Shown here: in pieces, positions 37,055 to 46,817 of the stretch
How positions within the stretch are numbered: the stretch's first letter is position 1
Layout: every line of letters begins with the position of its first letter
Assembly (NCBI GenBank): GCA_027922465.2
Contig: BQMF02000378.1
Coordinates: forward strand, 124,001 to 188,000
Direction of reading: 5' to 3'
From: Turritopsis dohrnii
Taxonomy: Eukaryota; Cnidaria; Hydrozoa; Anthoathecata; Oceaniidae
Length of the DNA stretch: 64,000 nucleotides
Program-made: the position numbers and the translations under genes
Notes under the pieces: model-generated
Database searches by the model: none
The model's input: only the letters and a program-made list of their open reading frames with translations
Told to the model about the DNA's origin: nothing

Positions 37055-37855
37055 TTAAGATTTATTTCGATATTTCTTCAGCAACGCTTTTAAAATCGCC
37101 ACAGTTTCTCTATCGATGGTTCCATCATACTTTCTTTGTCGGAAATGCATTTGAAATGAGATTGTGACGTATCTTGTTTGTGTTGTGTAAATACCGTCTT
37201 GATTTACTTTGTACCCGTATGCAGCAAGATCTCTCTGAAAAGTAGCAGTATCGATATTGATCGGCAGAACTTTCATATATTGATCCACATCGGGTTGGTC
37301 TGGCCACGCCCCTACGCCATTTTCATATAACTTTTTCCATGGAAATAAAGGTCCTGGATCGACTTTACGGCCAGGCGAACAGTCGCTATGTCCAAACACA
37401 TTAGTAGGTTCAATATTGTAACGCCCAATAATATCTTTGCTCAATTCAATCACTGATTTGATTTGATGGTCGGGATATGGAAACCAGTTTCTGATCCCGT
37501 TATTGATTTTATAACCTAGGTTCACAATTTCCACGCCGACTGCTTGATCATTCAGGTTGTTTCTGCCTCGCCAATAACTTATCCCATTTGTCCAAGCTCT
37601 CAATTCTTCCGGTACCAACTGATAAACAGTTCTGACGTTCTTAATCAATCGATCTGGAACAACATAATGACTGCTAACACGATGACCAGTTAAAACCCTC
37701 AAAGAACCTGATAAATCTATGGCAGTGTAGTGCAATACCAGGAATCGTTGTCGAAAGTTAAAGCTCCTTGCCTTATATTCTTTGCTGATGTTGTATGGGG
37801 CAACTCCTCCAAGAACAATACCCCATATGAACAAAACCAAGATCGCTTGCATCAT
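37055..37855 (-). CDS. AmiD-type N-acetylmuramoyl-L-alanine amidase, secreted, intronless
   Basis: A 266-residue single-exon protein. Residues 1-18 form a signal peptide (ILVLFIWGIVLGG). Residues about 35-180 are an Amidase_2 domain with the zinc ligands expected from AmiD, H42 (VLHYTAID), H156 and D166 (GHSDCSPGRKVDPGPLFPW), and the catalytic E109 (VGVEIVNLG) and K164. The C-terminal about 70 residues (RDLAAYGYKV to AILKALLKKY) are a peptidoglycan-binding helical domain, as in bacterial AmiD (about 270 residues). The closest remembered relatives are bacterial AmiD proteins, not animal PGRPs: YQLVPEELRAW, SYWRGRNNLND and DPGPLFPW are AmiD hallmarks. It should cleave the lactyl-peptide amide bond of peptidoglycan outside the cell. 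The usual AWHAG reads AWTNG here. No bacterial genes lie alongside, and its neighbours are animal genes, so bacterial contamination is unlikely. Confidence 0.9.
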   Translation of the reverse strand: MMQAILVLFIWGIVLGGVAPYNISKEYKARSFNFRQRFLVLHYTAIDLSGSLRVLTGHRVSSHYVVPDRLIKNVRTVYQLVPEELRAWTNGISYWRGRNNLNDQAVGVEIVNLGYKINNGIRNWFPYPDHQIKSVIELSKDIIGRYNIEPTNVFGHSDCSPGRKVDPGPLFPWKKLYENGVGAWPDQPDVDQYMKVLPINIDTATFQRDLAAYGYKVNQDGIYTTQTRYVTISFQMHFRQRKYDGTIDRETVAILKALLKKYRNKS

Positions 37856-38978
37856 TCAGGAAACGTAAGGGAAAATAATCAAGTAAATTTTAACTTACAA
37901 TAATAACTCGAAGTACTTACAACGAAAGCTGTGTACATTCTACGTTTATTCAACTGAGTAAACATACATACTTTTTTTACTATTATTACTTTTACTTTTA
38001 CGGTACATCCATCATTTTTTGTGGACATTGCTCAGTTGCCAAACCTTTTCATTACTTACATTGTTCCTAGTCTAACTACTTTTCAAAATTTCTAGAATTT
38101 GGAACCTTTCCGTCTTGCAGTAAAGCTATTTTCTACAAAGCTATTTTCAACAGTGTAACAAGATGGAATACGAGAAGTACAGTTTGATCATAATAGTATA
38201 GAACCATATGTGGAACCATAACATATTATTTGATGTGAAGTATCTTAGCTTAGGATTTATCATCATGCTATTCCTCTTAAAAAGATGTTTCTAGTGTGTT
38301 AACTAGAGCAGCTCGTTATTTTTTTTCGTCATTTTGAATAGAATTTGAAAATAGGTGAACACAACTTTGTCAAGGTCCGTCGAAAAGTAATATCAAACTG
38401 TCGTTCAAGGTAGAAAAGTTTTATGTGAAGAAGTTTGTTTTATGAAGCCTTTCACTTATTTGAAGAACAAAAAAAAATTGTAACAACAATAATAAAATGA
38501 GTTCACACCATGGAATGAAATTAAACTCAACATAAAAATCCGAAACACAGCTGCAAATGAAACTCAAAAGAAACCATCACTGACCACAACATACAATTTA
38601 GATTTATTACTGTGTTATGGATAATGTAAAAACAATTTTGAAAACGCATTAAATTCTAACGAGCAGATGAATAAATATTTGGAACAAATGGCATGTGATT
38701 TCGCAGCGCTCTCCTTTATATGAACACACTCCCATATATGTTTATCCTATACAAACAATTTATTTATAAAACATCGGAAAAGATGGCTTCCCTGAATGAA
38801 AACAATATCCCTATAAAAATCGTGTTGTCCATCCTTCATCCTTCTAAGCATTTCATCATTGCTGTTACACAGTAGTATGAAAAAAGTTGATATAGCATGT
38901 TTTTCTGAACAGCAAGTGTCCACCTTAGAGAAATATCTGTTTAAGGGTTTAACGAAAGCTTTATTATTCTAGACGATC
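37856..38978. other. Shared upstream region of the divergent amidase and peptide genes
   Basis: About 1.1 kb between two divergently transcribed secreted-protein genes. Apart from a TATA-like site near 38.81 kb on the peptide side, nothing specific was recognised. Confidence 0.5.
38810..38817 (+). promoter_or_regulatory. Possible TATA box of the peptide precursor gene
   Basis: TATAAAAA lies 162 bp upstream of the ATG. In an AT-rich genome such matches also arise by chance. Confidence 0.35.
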
Positions 38979-39544
38979 ATGAAAAATACATTTTGTATAA
39001 TCTATTTGCTGGTAGTTCTTCCAACTACACTTGCTATGTTGCTGTGCAACTTCTATCCATCAAAATGTCGGCCGTATGCAATTGGCTCTCACCTAGGTAA
39101 ACCACTCTACGTATACTTTTGGATTATTACAAGAAATTTTGTATGCTAGGAATTTCTATTGAAATACTTGTTTTTTTAGAGAGAAGAACTAATGTCAATC
39201 CATCCTCTGATTATCGAGACAATGTGAGAGTAGATGGTTTTCCATATACTTTCGATCATTTTAAACGTTTATCTGAATTCAGAAAAAAAGATGGCTTCCC
39301 GTACACATTCGACAGCAGAAAAGAGAAACAGCGCCACAAGTCCGATCATTTTCCATACTCATACGGAAAGCGATCCGAAAAGAAACCTTCACAACCTCTG
39401 GATGCTTTGCCGGTATCGACCATCCCCAACTATTTCGATGCAGACAGACTTCTTCGGCTGATTGAAGCTGATAAAGTGGAGAATGATCTCAACATGGAAA
39501 AAGCATCAATGCTTTTCTCACCATCGGGCAAAAGGGCAGAATGA
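38979..39544 (+). CDS. Secreted peptide (neuropeptide-like) precursor with FPY repeats and an amidation site
   Basis: Two exons, 38979-39096 and 39180-39544, join in phase 1 to 160 residues. A signal peptide (residues 1-19, ending TTLA) is followed directly by a candidate Cys-loop peptide, CNFYPSKC (C23, C30), then ERR (40-42). Next come three related units: DGFPYTFD (58-65) before HFKR, DGFPYTFD (77-84) before SRK, and DHFPYSYG-KR (95-104), the last with a Gly-Lys-Arg amidation/cleavage signal that would give FPYSY-amide. Several dibasic sites lie between. The C-terminal part holds a conserved-looking acidic helix (YFDADRLLRLIEADKVEND) and ends SPSGKRAE. A Cys loop right after the signal peptide recalls elevenin/L11 or allatostatin-C precursors, but spacing and position do not fit either well. 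I do not recognise the family. Confidence 0.75.
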
Positions 39545-41082
39545 GGAGAGACAACCAATCGTGAATGAGATGAAGTAGTTTAAACTTTCATGAAAGAGCT
39601 GTATACCACTTAAATAACATAAGTTAGTTCATTAGTTTAATTAAAACAAAACGAATGTATATAAGACCGTAGTATTTTTTTCATCCTCAAAAAAACATGA
39701 TAAATATGAAATATATTTCTCGACACTCTGTATATGTATGGCTCTTAAGGCTCGTTTCCATTTAACTGCATTTTCTGCTGAAGCGTAAAAAGCTCAAGCA
39801 ACTTGCAAAAAATACCGCTGATCGAGAGAATTTATACTCTTCAAGATTGTTGTTTTTTTCTCTTATGACTGATAGCCAATCATTTTTCAATATTTTGTGA
39901 ACATTACGTAATTTTCTCGGAAAAAAAAACATCGGGAAGATTTTCCAAAATGGCGAGTGGCGAAGACACATGTGTAGTGTTTATGATCCGGAAGATTCTG
40001 TTATCAACCGCAACCGCAAAGATCAAAAAGGAAAAAAAATGATTTTGAAATTGAGGGAGCCACCCAAGAAAGTAATTCCTCAAATCATACTGTCGACATC
40101 CTGAAGGCCTTAAAAAATTATTTTTGATCAAACAACATGAGATCTTTGACCAAAACTGTGAACAGTCCCTTTGAACGTCTTCCTTAAAAAAATTTTCTTA
40201 TCCATAGTTTCTTCGTTTTCGCAGTTTTGTATTTTTGACTGCGACGTAAACGTAAGATAAGCAAAGCAGACACTTTTAGCTTATGAAGTAGTAGAAACCT
40301 CTTCTTCACTGCAAACGACATGCTTAAAGAGGTCTGCTTATAAAAGAAAAGTGACGCTCAATGGAAATAAATTTTTACAAAGAGAAAAATGCTCTTGATC
40401 TTTTTACGCCACAGTTAAAATTGAGTTGATGTGTCAGCAGCAAATTGAGGTTGGAACATGGAATTTTTTTTTCTGAATTGCAAATAGTTATGACACCATC
40501 GTAAGTTTAGATTGAACCTGTTTCCAAGCATCTGGACGGTTTAATAACCACAAATATCCAAATATTTAAGTATTCTAAGTGTTCAGTTGCAGATTAAGAC
40601 TGGAGCAATAATGAATCATTGAAATGAAACAAACTGTTGGATTCAGGATGTAATTGCAAAACTTCTCTCAACAATAATAAGCATTCTCAAGTACAATATG
40701 ACTTTAGGTAGGTGAAGCTTTTATGAAAATTAAAGACCTTCCCCAATTTTAGCTTGACTTCCAAATTTGAAATCACCGGCTTTTAATTTCTCCTTGCCCA
40801 AATTTCTATTAAATTTGAAGATCTTTCTTGGTGAAAATTTGACCCGATTTGTGGATTGGTTGCATTTTGACGAGTGCTGTAATAATGTCCAGTTTTGCAA
40901 CTATGGCAACTATGGCATACGTCCTGACGTCCTCGTGGCTTATTGTTTGGAATCCAAAAAGATATAGAATAACTACTGTCCCACTTATCGAAAGTGTAAT
41001 AGCTCTCGATGACAAAAAAAAAAATTAACAAAAATCTTTTGAATACGTTCTTTGGTACGGCACAAAGTTAACACAATATTTT
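39545..41082. other. Spacer between the peptide precursor and the insulin-like gene
   Basis: Holds the peptide gene 3' UTR (ATTAAAA-like signal near 39.64 kb) and AT-rich sequence. No further exon is supported. Confidence 0.5.
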
Positions 41083-41770
41083 CTAGAATATATATCTTTG
41101 ATGTGGATATTTATCTAGTGAGGATTTTCTGATAGAATCTTGATGTATTACCCTAGCTCCTGATGTGATGACTGGAGAAATATAATCACAATATTCCGCG
41201 AGTTCATTGTAAGTACAAGCCTTCCCACTGCAGCATTCGTCAACCACATTCAAGTCTCTCTTAGCTTGTGTTTTTGTAGCCTTTAGAAACGCGTTAGCAA
41301 ACTCGTCGGAAAGGAAATCCCCATCATGTGTTGATCGCACTGAAAAAAGAAAACATAACATAACAGTTGATATGTGTGTCATAATGTTCTGGCATGCTAG
41401 CTCAAGTATCTTTTATGTATCTTATTGAGTGTGCATTTTCAGACCGTCAAACGTTTCGATAAAAACTCTTCCAATACTGCTCGAAAGAATGAAGAAGATT
41501 TTATTTATAAACTCAAATACCCAAGGTTTACAACACGAAATTTTGATGATGTAACATCTGTTGTATCATTGTTATTGAATCATAGAAAAATTAAATTATT
41601 TTTTCTGACAACGCTATCAAGGATGACAGTGTACCTTGTCTCCCTCTTACTTTACAGATTTTACTTGTCAGTAGAGTGTACCATCCAGATCCTCCACAGA
41701 AGGCATCGTCTTTCATGCATGTTGAGAGAACGGCAAGGTTGATGAAAAGTAACACATAATACTTATCCAT
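41083..41770 (-). CDS. Insulin/relaxin-superfamily peptide precursor
   Basis: Two exons on the minus strand, 41770-41635 and 41339-41083, join in phase 1 to 130 residues. A signal peptide (residues 1-17, YYVLLFINLAVLS) leads to a B-chain-like segment, DDAFCGGSGWYTLLTSKIC (C25, C39). Then come the basic site KVRGR, a connecting peptide and AKR (71-73). The A-chain follows: NVVDECCSGKACTYNELAEYCD (C81, C82, C87, C96). The intron between the B and A parts is typical of insulin genes. The A-chain VVDECC...LxxYC pattern is clear. Spacing is unusual: CC-x4-C-x8-C rather than CC-x3-C-x8-C, and 13 rather than 11 residues between the B-chain cysteines. A 30-residue basic C-terminal extension follows. 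Likely a secreted hormone acting on a receptor tyrosine kinase or a relaxin-type GPCR. Confidence 0.75.
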
Positions 41771-43567
41771 GTTTCAAGCAAAACTAAAAAAAACACCAAT
41801 GGTTTTGCGATAATTTAAAATGATTTCAGTCCACAGATTGGATTAAAAGTACGGTCTTTTTATATGAATTGAGTAAAGAAAAGCAAAATATTTCTGTGTG
41901 CTGGTTTATCAAGAGAGATTTGTTGTTAAATAAATTGATATCATTCAGAACATCTTCACCGTTCCACTATAAAGTAATTTTTTCAACTAATTTTTGCAGT
42001 CAGTAAAGTAAAATATCTTTCAGAAATAAATCTTTCAAAAGAAATATGTGAATGAGAACAAACAATCAAACGAGCATTTTCTTAAAACATTCTCTATAAA
42101 TAGTGAAGAGATCTGGAACTAGCTAGAAACAACAGAATAGATAACGATATAATGGTAATAACAAATATGGCAAAAAATTGATAACTCGATTACTAAGTCA
42201 AAAAGATTGATAAAGTAAGTCTGCCATCTTGTAAAATTAATGAGGGCGGATTTTTTTTCAAAGATTTGTTTTTATTTCTTCAGTTAGTTCTTTCTTTTTG
42301 TTCCAAATTATCTCGAAGAAATGTTTTCTAGTTTTCTTGTTATAAAGGAAGAAAACGATAAGCTGATATTTCTACTATTTTCAAGAAAAGAAATTTACAG
42401 GAACACCTTGTCTCGGTTATTTCTGGAACATAAGGATAATGTCTAGTCATCTTTCTTATCAGTACGGTGACGTCATAGACGATGTAGAGCTCATCTAACG
42501 GCTTGGTAATTAAAACAATTGTGGTGAATACTTTATTGTGTTGATTTGGGATGATGAGTTTATGTTTACCTCGTCTTCTAAACGAAAAAACTATCCTTCC
42601 GTCGATGAAATGTGTTTACCTACAAACAAACAAACAAACAAGCATGTTTCAAGCATGTTTGGTAATTGGAACCTTAATAGATTTAGGAAACGTTTTTCTG
42701 CATACTCGTCCTAGGGACTAGATCCACGTCATTTGTCATAACATAAAAACAGTCCGATCAGTTTGGTTAGCAAATTCCTAAGGATTTTTTATTATTTTTT
42801 GTTATATATTTTGCAATATTAAATGTAGGGGAAAAAATGCAAACCTCTACAATTTGTGGCATCACTTGAATTGCGACTTATTTCAAAGAGTGCAAACGCG
42901 CGTTTGTACAAACCTAACTTTTGAGAAGCCATCACTTTATCCCAAGAAGCTTTGGTGGACTAATGCGTTACCACCCATTGAATGCTCAATTCCCAACAAT
43001 TGTTTTTGAAACATAAGTAATGTATGGAAGTATGAAATACTTATTTCATGTTTTAAGATAGTCTTATCACGAAAATAACAAAGGGTAACACAGTAATTTT
43101 AGAAGAAGACCACTATCAAGTTATATCAAAATCTAAATTTGATCAAATTTCTTTTCTGTGACGTAGGTGTGAGGTCAGGAAGTCGCAAAAGTTCGCAAAA
43201 ACAATCAAGGTCTCACAATATATATAAATACATTTTTTAGTAAAAAACTTTGCCCCAAGGATTTTCATTAAATAAAAAAAGAAAACAAATTCAATATTGA
43301 TTTTCAATAGCCACTTTAGCAAATGTTAGAAAATTGCAATGTTTACTGTGGCAGGAGATTTTTTTCTCAAGTATTTTTTTCTAACTATTGTAACCATGAA
43401 CGTTTGATAAAGGAGTGTAGTGGGGAAAAAACACAAAGCAATAATTACAACCGTATGTATGCTTTAGTTTTCTAGTCACAGACCAAAAGCAACTTCTTGC
43501 TTGTTACACACTTGCTTACATATGAATGCTTTAACACAAATAAACAAAAATCATAGAGCAGACAAAG
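41771..43567. other. Intergenic, nothing further recognised
   Basis: AT-rich, with a short (ACAA) run near 42620. No exon or transposon end stands out. Confidence 0.5.
41857..41864 (-). promoter_or_regulatory. Likely TATA box of the insulin-like gene
   Basis: TATAAAAA on the minus strand, 87-94 bp upstream of the insulin-like ATG, leaves room for a short 5' UTR. The position is consistent with a core promoter; no start-site data. Confidence 0.45.
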
Positions 43568-45328
43568 TCACAAAGCAACAATTAACTCAAACAGTTTCAG
43601 GAAAAACTTAAGCAGAAATCGTAGAAAGGCAACTAGCATGAATACTACCAGAATAAGAAACAACAATCGAGCAAAGTCGATATCGAACGAAGAGCTGCTG
43701 ATTGTCTCTTTTTTCTTCGTCTGGCTACTGTAAGCTTCCACAGTAAGGTTCCAATCCTTAAACGTTCGTGGTTGGCATGTGTCAATGTCAAGTCCGGGAT
43801 GCAAATTTCCTTGAGATAATCTCATACACACTTGACAAAACAAAGGATATTTTGGCTTCCACCAGCGTCCAATGGTTGTGTTACTTAGATCACCGATACC
43901 TTGCGTTTTCCAAGCCAAATATTTATTATATGCTGTTTCATTGTTACTTAAATATTTCAAATAATCAGCTAAGTCCTCAGGAGAATTGAAGTCTGCTACG
44001 CGGATAATTGCATCTCGTAAATTCCCTGGTAAAAACTCGTCAATCTTGTTAGTCCCCATGTACACGGGTACTGAGCCCGATTGTAAGGCATGATACAAAC
44101 GATCATCAACAAAATAATCACAATCCTGATTCATAAAGACGAGAGAAAACTTGTAAAACCTTGTTAAAACCAATTTGTAATCTTTGAAAACATACTTTCC
44201 ATTCACTTGACCATACAGCCCAATTAGACCTTCTCTGTTTTTCACGCATGCGCCGTATGAATGCACGTCTATATAATTCATGAGTTGTCTCATATACTCC
44301 GTTCGGACGACCTCGCATTTTGAAAAGACTGCCAAAACATCTCCAAGTCTTTCTTGGAAAGGAATAGGAGCAGACAGTCTTGGCATTGGATAGATGGGAG
44401 AGGGGAAATCAGAATCGAGCCTGTAAGATATTAGCAGATTGAACTTGTTCATTATCCTTGGATCGCTCAATGCAGGCGTGTAGACTGGGTTTTCGTTGTT
44501 TTGTAATATCCATGGTGCTAAGTATTCAAATGGTGGGAAATCCCAAACATCTGTGAGGCGACTATGAACAACAAATGCATCTGCATCTTTGGCACGACTT
44601 CTATTATTTGTGAGTTCACAAAACACTGGACAGTCCTTCCCTACATAAGTGTAAGGCCACACGTGCTGATCCTTCTTATATTCAGCGTCTGTTTGCAGAC
44701 GAGCAATGTGGCCACGTATTTTAGACCAGTACAAAATTACGTAATGTTTGCGAAGATTAGCAGTGCGATTATCCCACCTATCCGGATTGAATGGGTTTCC
44801 TAAACTGTTTTTTGGCTTTTCTGTTCTTTTCCTCTGTGCCTTTGCGTTCATCCTTGACAGGTGATATTTTCTCATGAAGTAAGCTCTAGCTCTGAGTGCT
44901 GCTGCAGAAAACTGGTAAGCGTTTTGATTACGTTCATAAAGTAAACTTCCACCAAGAAAAAGTATCGCAATACAGAGAAGTAAGATAACGGTTTTGCTTG
45001 AGCACATTTTCGCATATGTTCTCGTCCACGATCTACTTTTTGATGATATATACCGAGTACTGTTTACATAACCTTGTGTGTTGAAACGTTGTATTCTATT
45101 CATAACGCAACTCAAACAAATTAACGAGAATCCCTCTGATTGCTTATGTGAACAGAAAGAATTTGTTGTGATGGCTTTGTAGTTTCCCTTGATTGTTGTT
45201 CTCACGCAATCTTCCGAAAGGTGTGTGAGGATGTCTTCATACATACGATGGTCGTTTTCACTAAGCTTACCAGCAAATTCAATACAAGATTGATGGGGTA
45301 TAGTAGGTATGTAATCTTCAGTCGACAT
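43568..45328 (-). CDS. GT10 alpha-1,3-fucosyltransferase-like protein, intronless
   Basis: A 586-codon open frame. A single-pass type II anchor (TVILLLCIAILFLGGSLLY, residues 113-131) suggests Golgi or ER localisation. The start may be M108 (MCSSKTV) rather than M1, since residues 1-107 lack a recognisable domain. The GT10 donor-binding region is at 392-425 (YKFSLVFMNQDCDYFVDDRL to SGSVPVYMG), followed by EFLPGNLRDAIIRVADFNSPEDLADYL and a Cys-rich FCQVCMRL, as in FUT10/FUT11-type enzymes. In canonical GT10 proteins this region reads FEN...DYxTEKL; here FMN...DYFVDDRL replaces the E and EK residues. A second hydrophobic segment ends the protein (553-586), which is unusual. Absence of introns suggests a retrogene. 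The family is secure; activity is uncertain. Confidence 0.8.
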   Translation of the reverse strand: MSTEDYIPTIPHQSCIEFAGKLSENDHRMYEDILTHLSEDCVRTTIKGNYKAITTNSFCSHKQSEGFSLICLSCVMNRIQRFNTQGYVNSTRYISSKSRSWTRTYAKMCSSKTVILLLCIAILFLGGSLLYERNQNAYQFSAAALRARAYFMRKYHLSRMNAKAQRKRTEKPKNSLGNPFNPDRWDNRTANLRKHYVILYWSKIRGHIARLQTDAEYKKDQHVWPYTYVGKDCPVFCELTNNRSRAKDADAFVVHSRLTDVWDFPPFEYLAPWILQNNENPVYTPALSDPRIMNKFNLLISYRLDSDFPSPIYPMPRLSAPIPFQERLGDVLAVFSKCEVVRTEYMRQLMNYIDVHSYGACVKNREGLIGLYGQVNGKYVFKDYKLVLTRFYKFSLVFMNQDCDYFVDDRLYHALQSGSVPVYMGTNKIDEFLPGNLRDAIIRVADFNSPEDLADYLKYLSNNETAYNKYLAWKTQGIGDLSNTTIGRWWKPKYPLFCQVCMRLSQGNLHPGLDIDTCQPRTFKDWNLTVEAYSSQTKKKETISSSSFDIDFARLLFLILVVFMLVAFLRFLLKFFLKLFELIVAL

Positions 45329-46817
45329 TTCAAGTGGTCCTTGATGAGATATTTATAATCGAATCTTCAAGTTTTTAAAACAGTATCCAATATGATTTTG
45401 TCTGAGCTGTAATACACATGTCATTTCTTTCATTAAAATCTGTATTATTTTTAAATCTAACTCTGCATGCATTGCAACTGCTTTCTACTTTTTTTCCACA
45501 TTTGGAAGTGTTAAATTAATTATACCGAATATGAAATTATAATAGCTATGAAATACTTGCAAATGCGCAGAAGTAAAAGCTCCATGGTTTTCACGCATGA
45601 GTACACTTTCTTCAAAGAACATTCAAAAAATCATTTGGCTGACATTTTTATCAAAATGTTATGAAAATCAGTTGAGGATTGTAACAAAGACCTTTCAAAG
45701 GAGATCTCAGTGACAAATTACCTAAGTTACCTTTTTGTAATGTATTCATATGACCGCTTAGCCACGAGGTTTAAAAAAGTATGCCGAATTTAAGTGCTTG
45801 ATCCGCATTACCTTGTGGTATTCTCAGTAGTTCCTTCCTTCCAGAGTTGATCTTTCCGAAATTTGTGGCGTTTGAGCACCATGCTCATGCTTAGCCTCGT
45901 TTCTATACATTCTATTTTGGTTCATCTTGATTACTTTCACTTATTCACAATTTTCATCTGTGGCGCCGTAGTGCAGTGGTTGTCACTCTTGGAATTTATA
46001 CAAGAGGTCGCAGTTCAATTGCCCTTGGCGGAGATTCACCATGCGCCAGTGAATGTGCTATAGTACCGGGTCAACCCACGTCATGTGAGGGAAATTGAGT
46101 AGATGATATATCGGGTGTTGCATGAGGTCATCCAGGAGAGCACGGGCCTTGATTGGGTTTGTGCCAAATACTTTTGAGCCTCTAACCAAATCCGTGTCCT
46201 CTCCTGGAAAACAGATGCAATAGCAAGCGAGTGTGGCCAGCCACGTTATACAATACCTAATAATAACGTAATTGATTAATTAAAAGTCATTCAAACCTTT
46301 AAAAAGAGGATGGACTTGGCTAGCCTCGGCATTAGCGGGATTCCAAAAAATCATATTTCGTTTACACGAAACTATAGATTTCTATAGATTTGTAGGGAAT
46401 TGTATACAACTTAGTAGAGTTGTTCGTGAATTTTTCCCTACAAAGTCATTACAAACTTCACATCAATACTTGAAATAAGCGTGCAAAGTAATGATGTTTC
46501 TTTTGATGCAACAAAATTTCTGAAGTACCATTTTGGTAGAACAGTTTTAAAAAAATTCCCACAAGAATTGATTTTTTTCGTGTAACAGGCTTGTCGAGTT
46601 TACGAATCTCCCTAATTAAACAGAATTTTAGGTCTATTATTGAAAGAAAAGCTATTTTCTCATCTACAATATATTTGTATAATATTTACAATCGTTTAAC
46701 TATGTTTTCGTGTGGCTGTTTTATTGAAGTAATAAATGTGTAGGCATGCATCTTTTGGAAAACAGAACTAACGGTGACAGCCGTAAAAGGTTTGCTTTCG
46801 ATCATACCATAAGAGTT
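45329..46817. other. Spacer between the fucosyltransferase-like and receptor genes
   Basis: Contains a tRNA-derived SINE (45.96-46.27 kb). The remainder is AT-rich with no recognised gene. Confidence 0.55.
45960..46269 (+). mobile_element. tRNA-derived SINE, second family
   Basis: The tRNA-like head has an A-box-like TAGTGCAGTGGTT (about 45969-45981) and a B-box-like CAGTTCAATTG (46011-46021), then a body of about 250 bp ending in a TAA-type simple repeat. The body is unrelated to the SINE at 2.44 kb. Confidence 0.65.

Noticed and set aside
39119..39179. Start of the peptide precursor in the open frame at 39119
   Set aside because: That segment is intron. A clear signal-peptide exon lies upstream (38979-39096) with matching phase and consensus splice sites.
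43568..44000. Bacterial origin of the fucosyltransferase because it lacks introns
   Set aside because: The core resembles animal FUT10/FUT11; retroposition explains the missing introns more simply.
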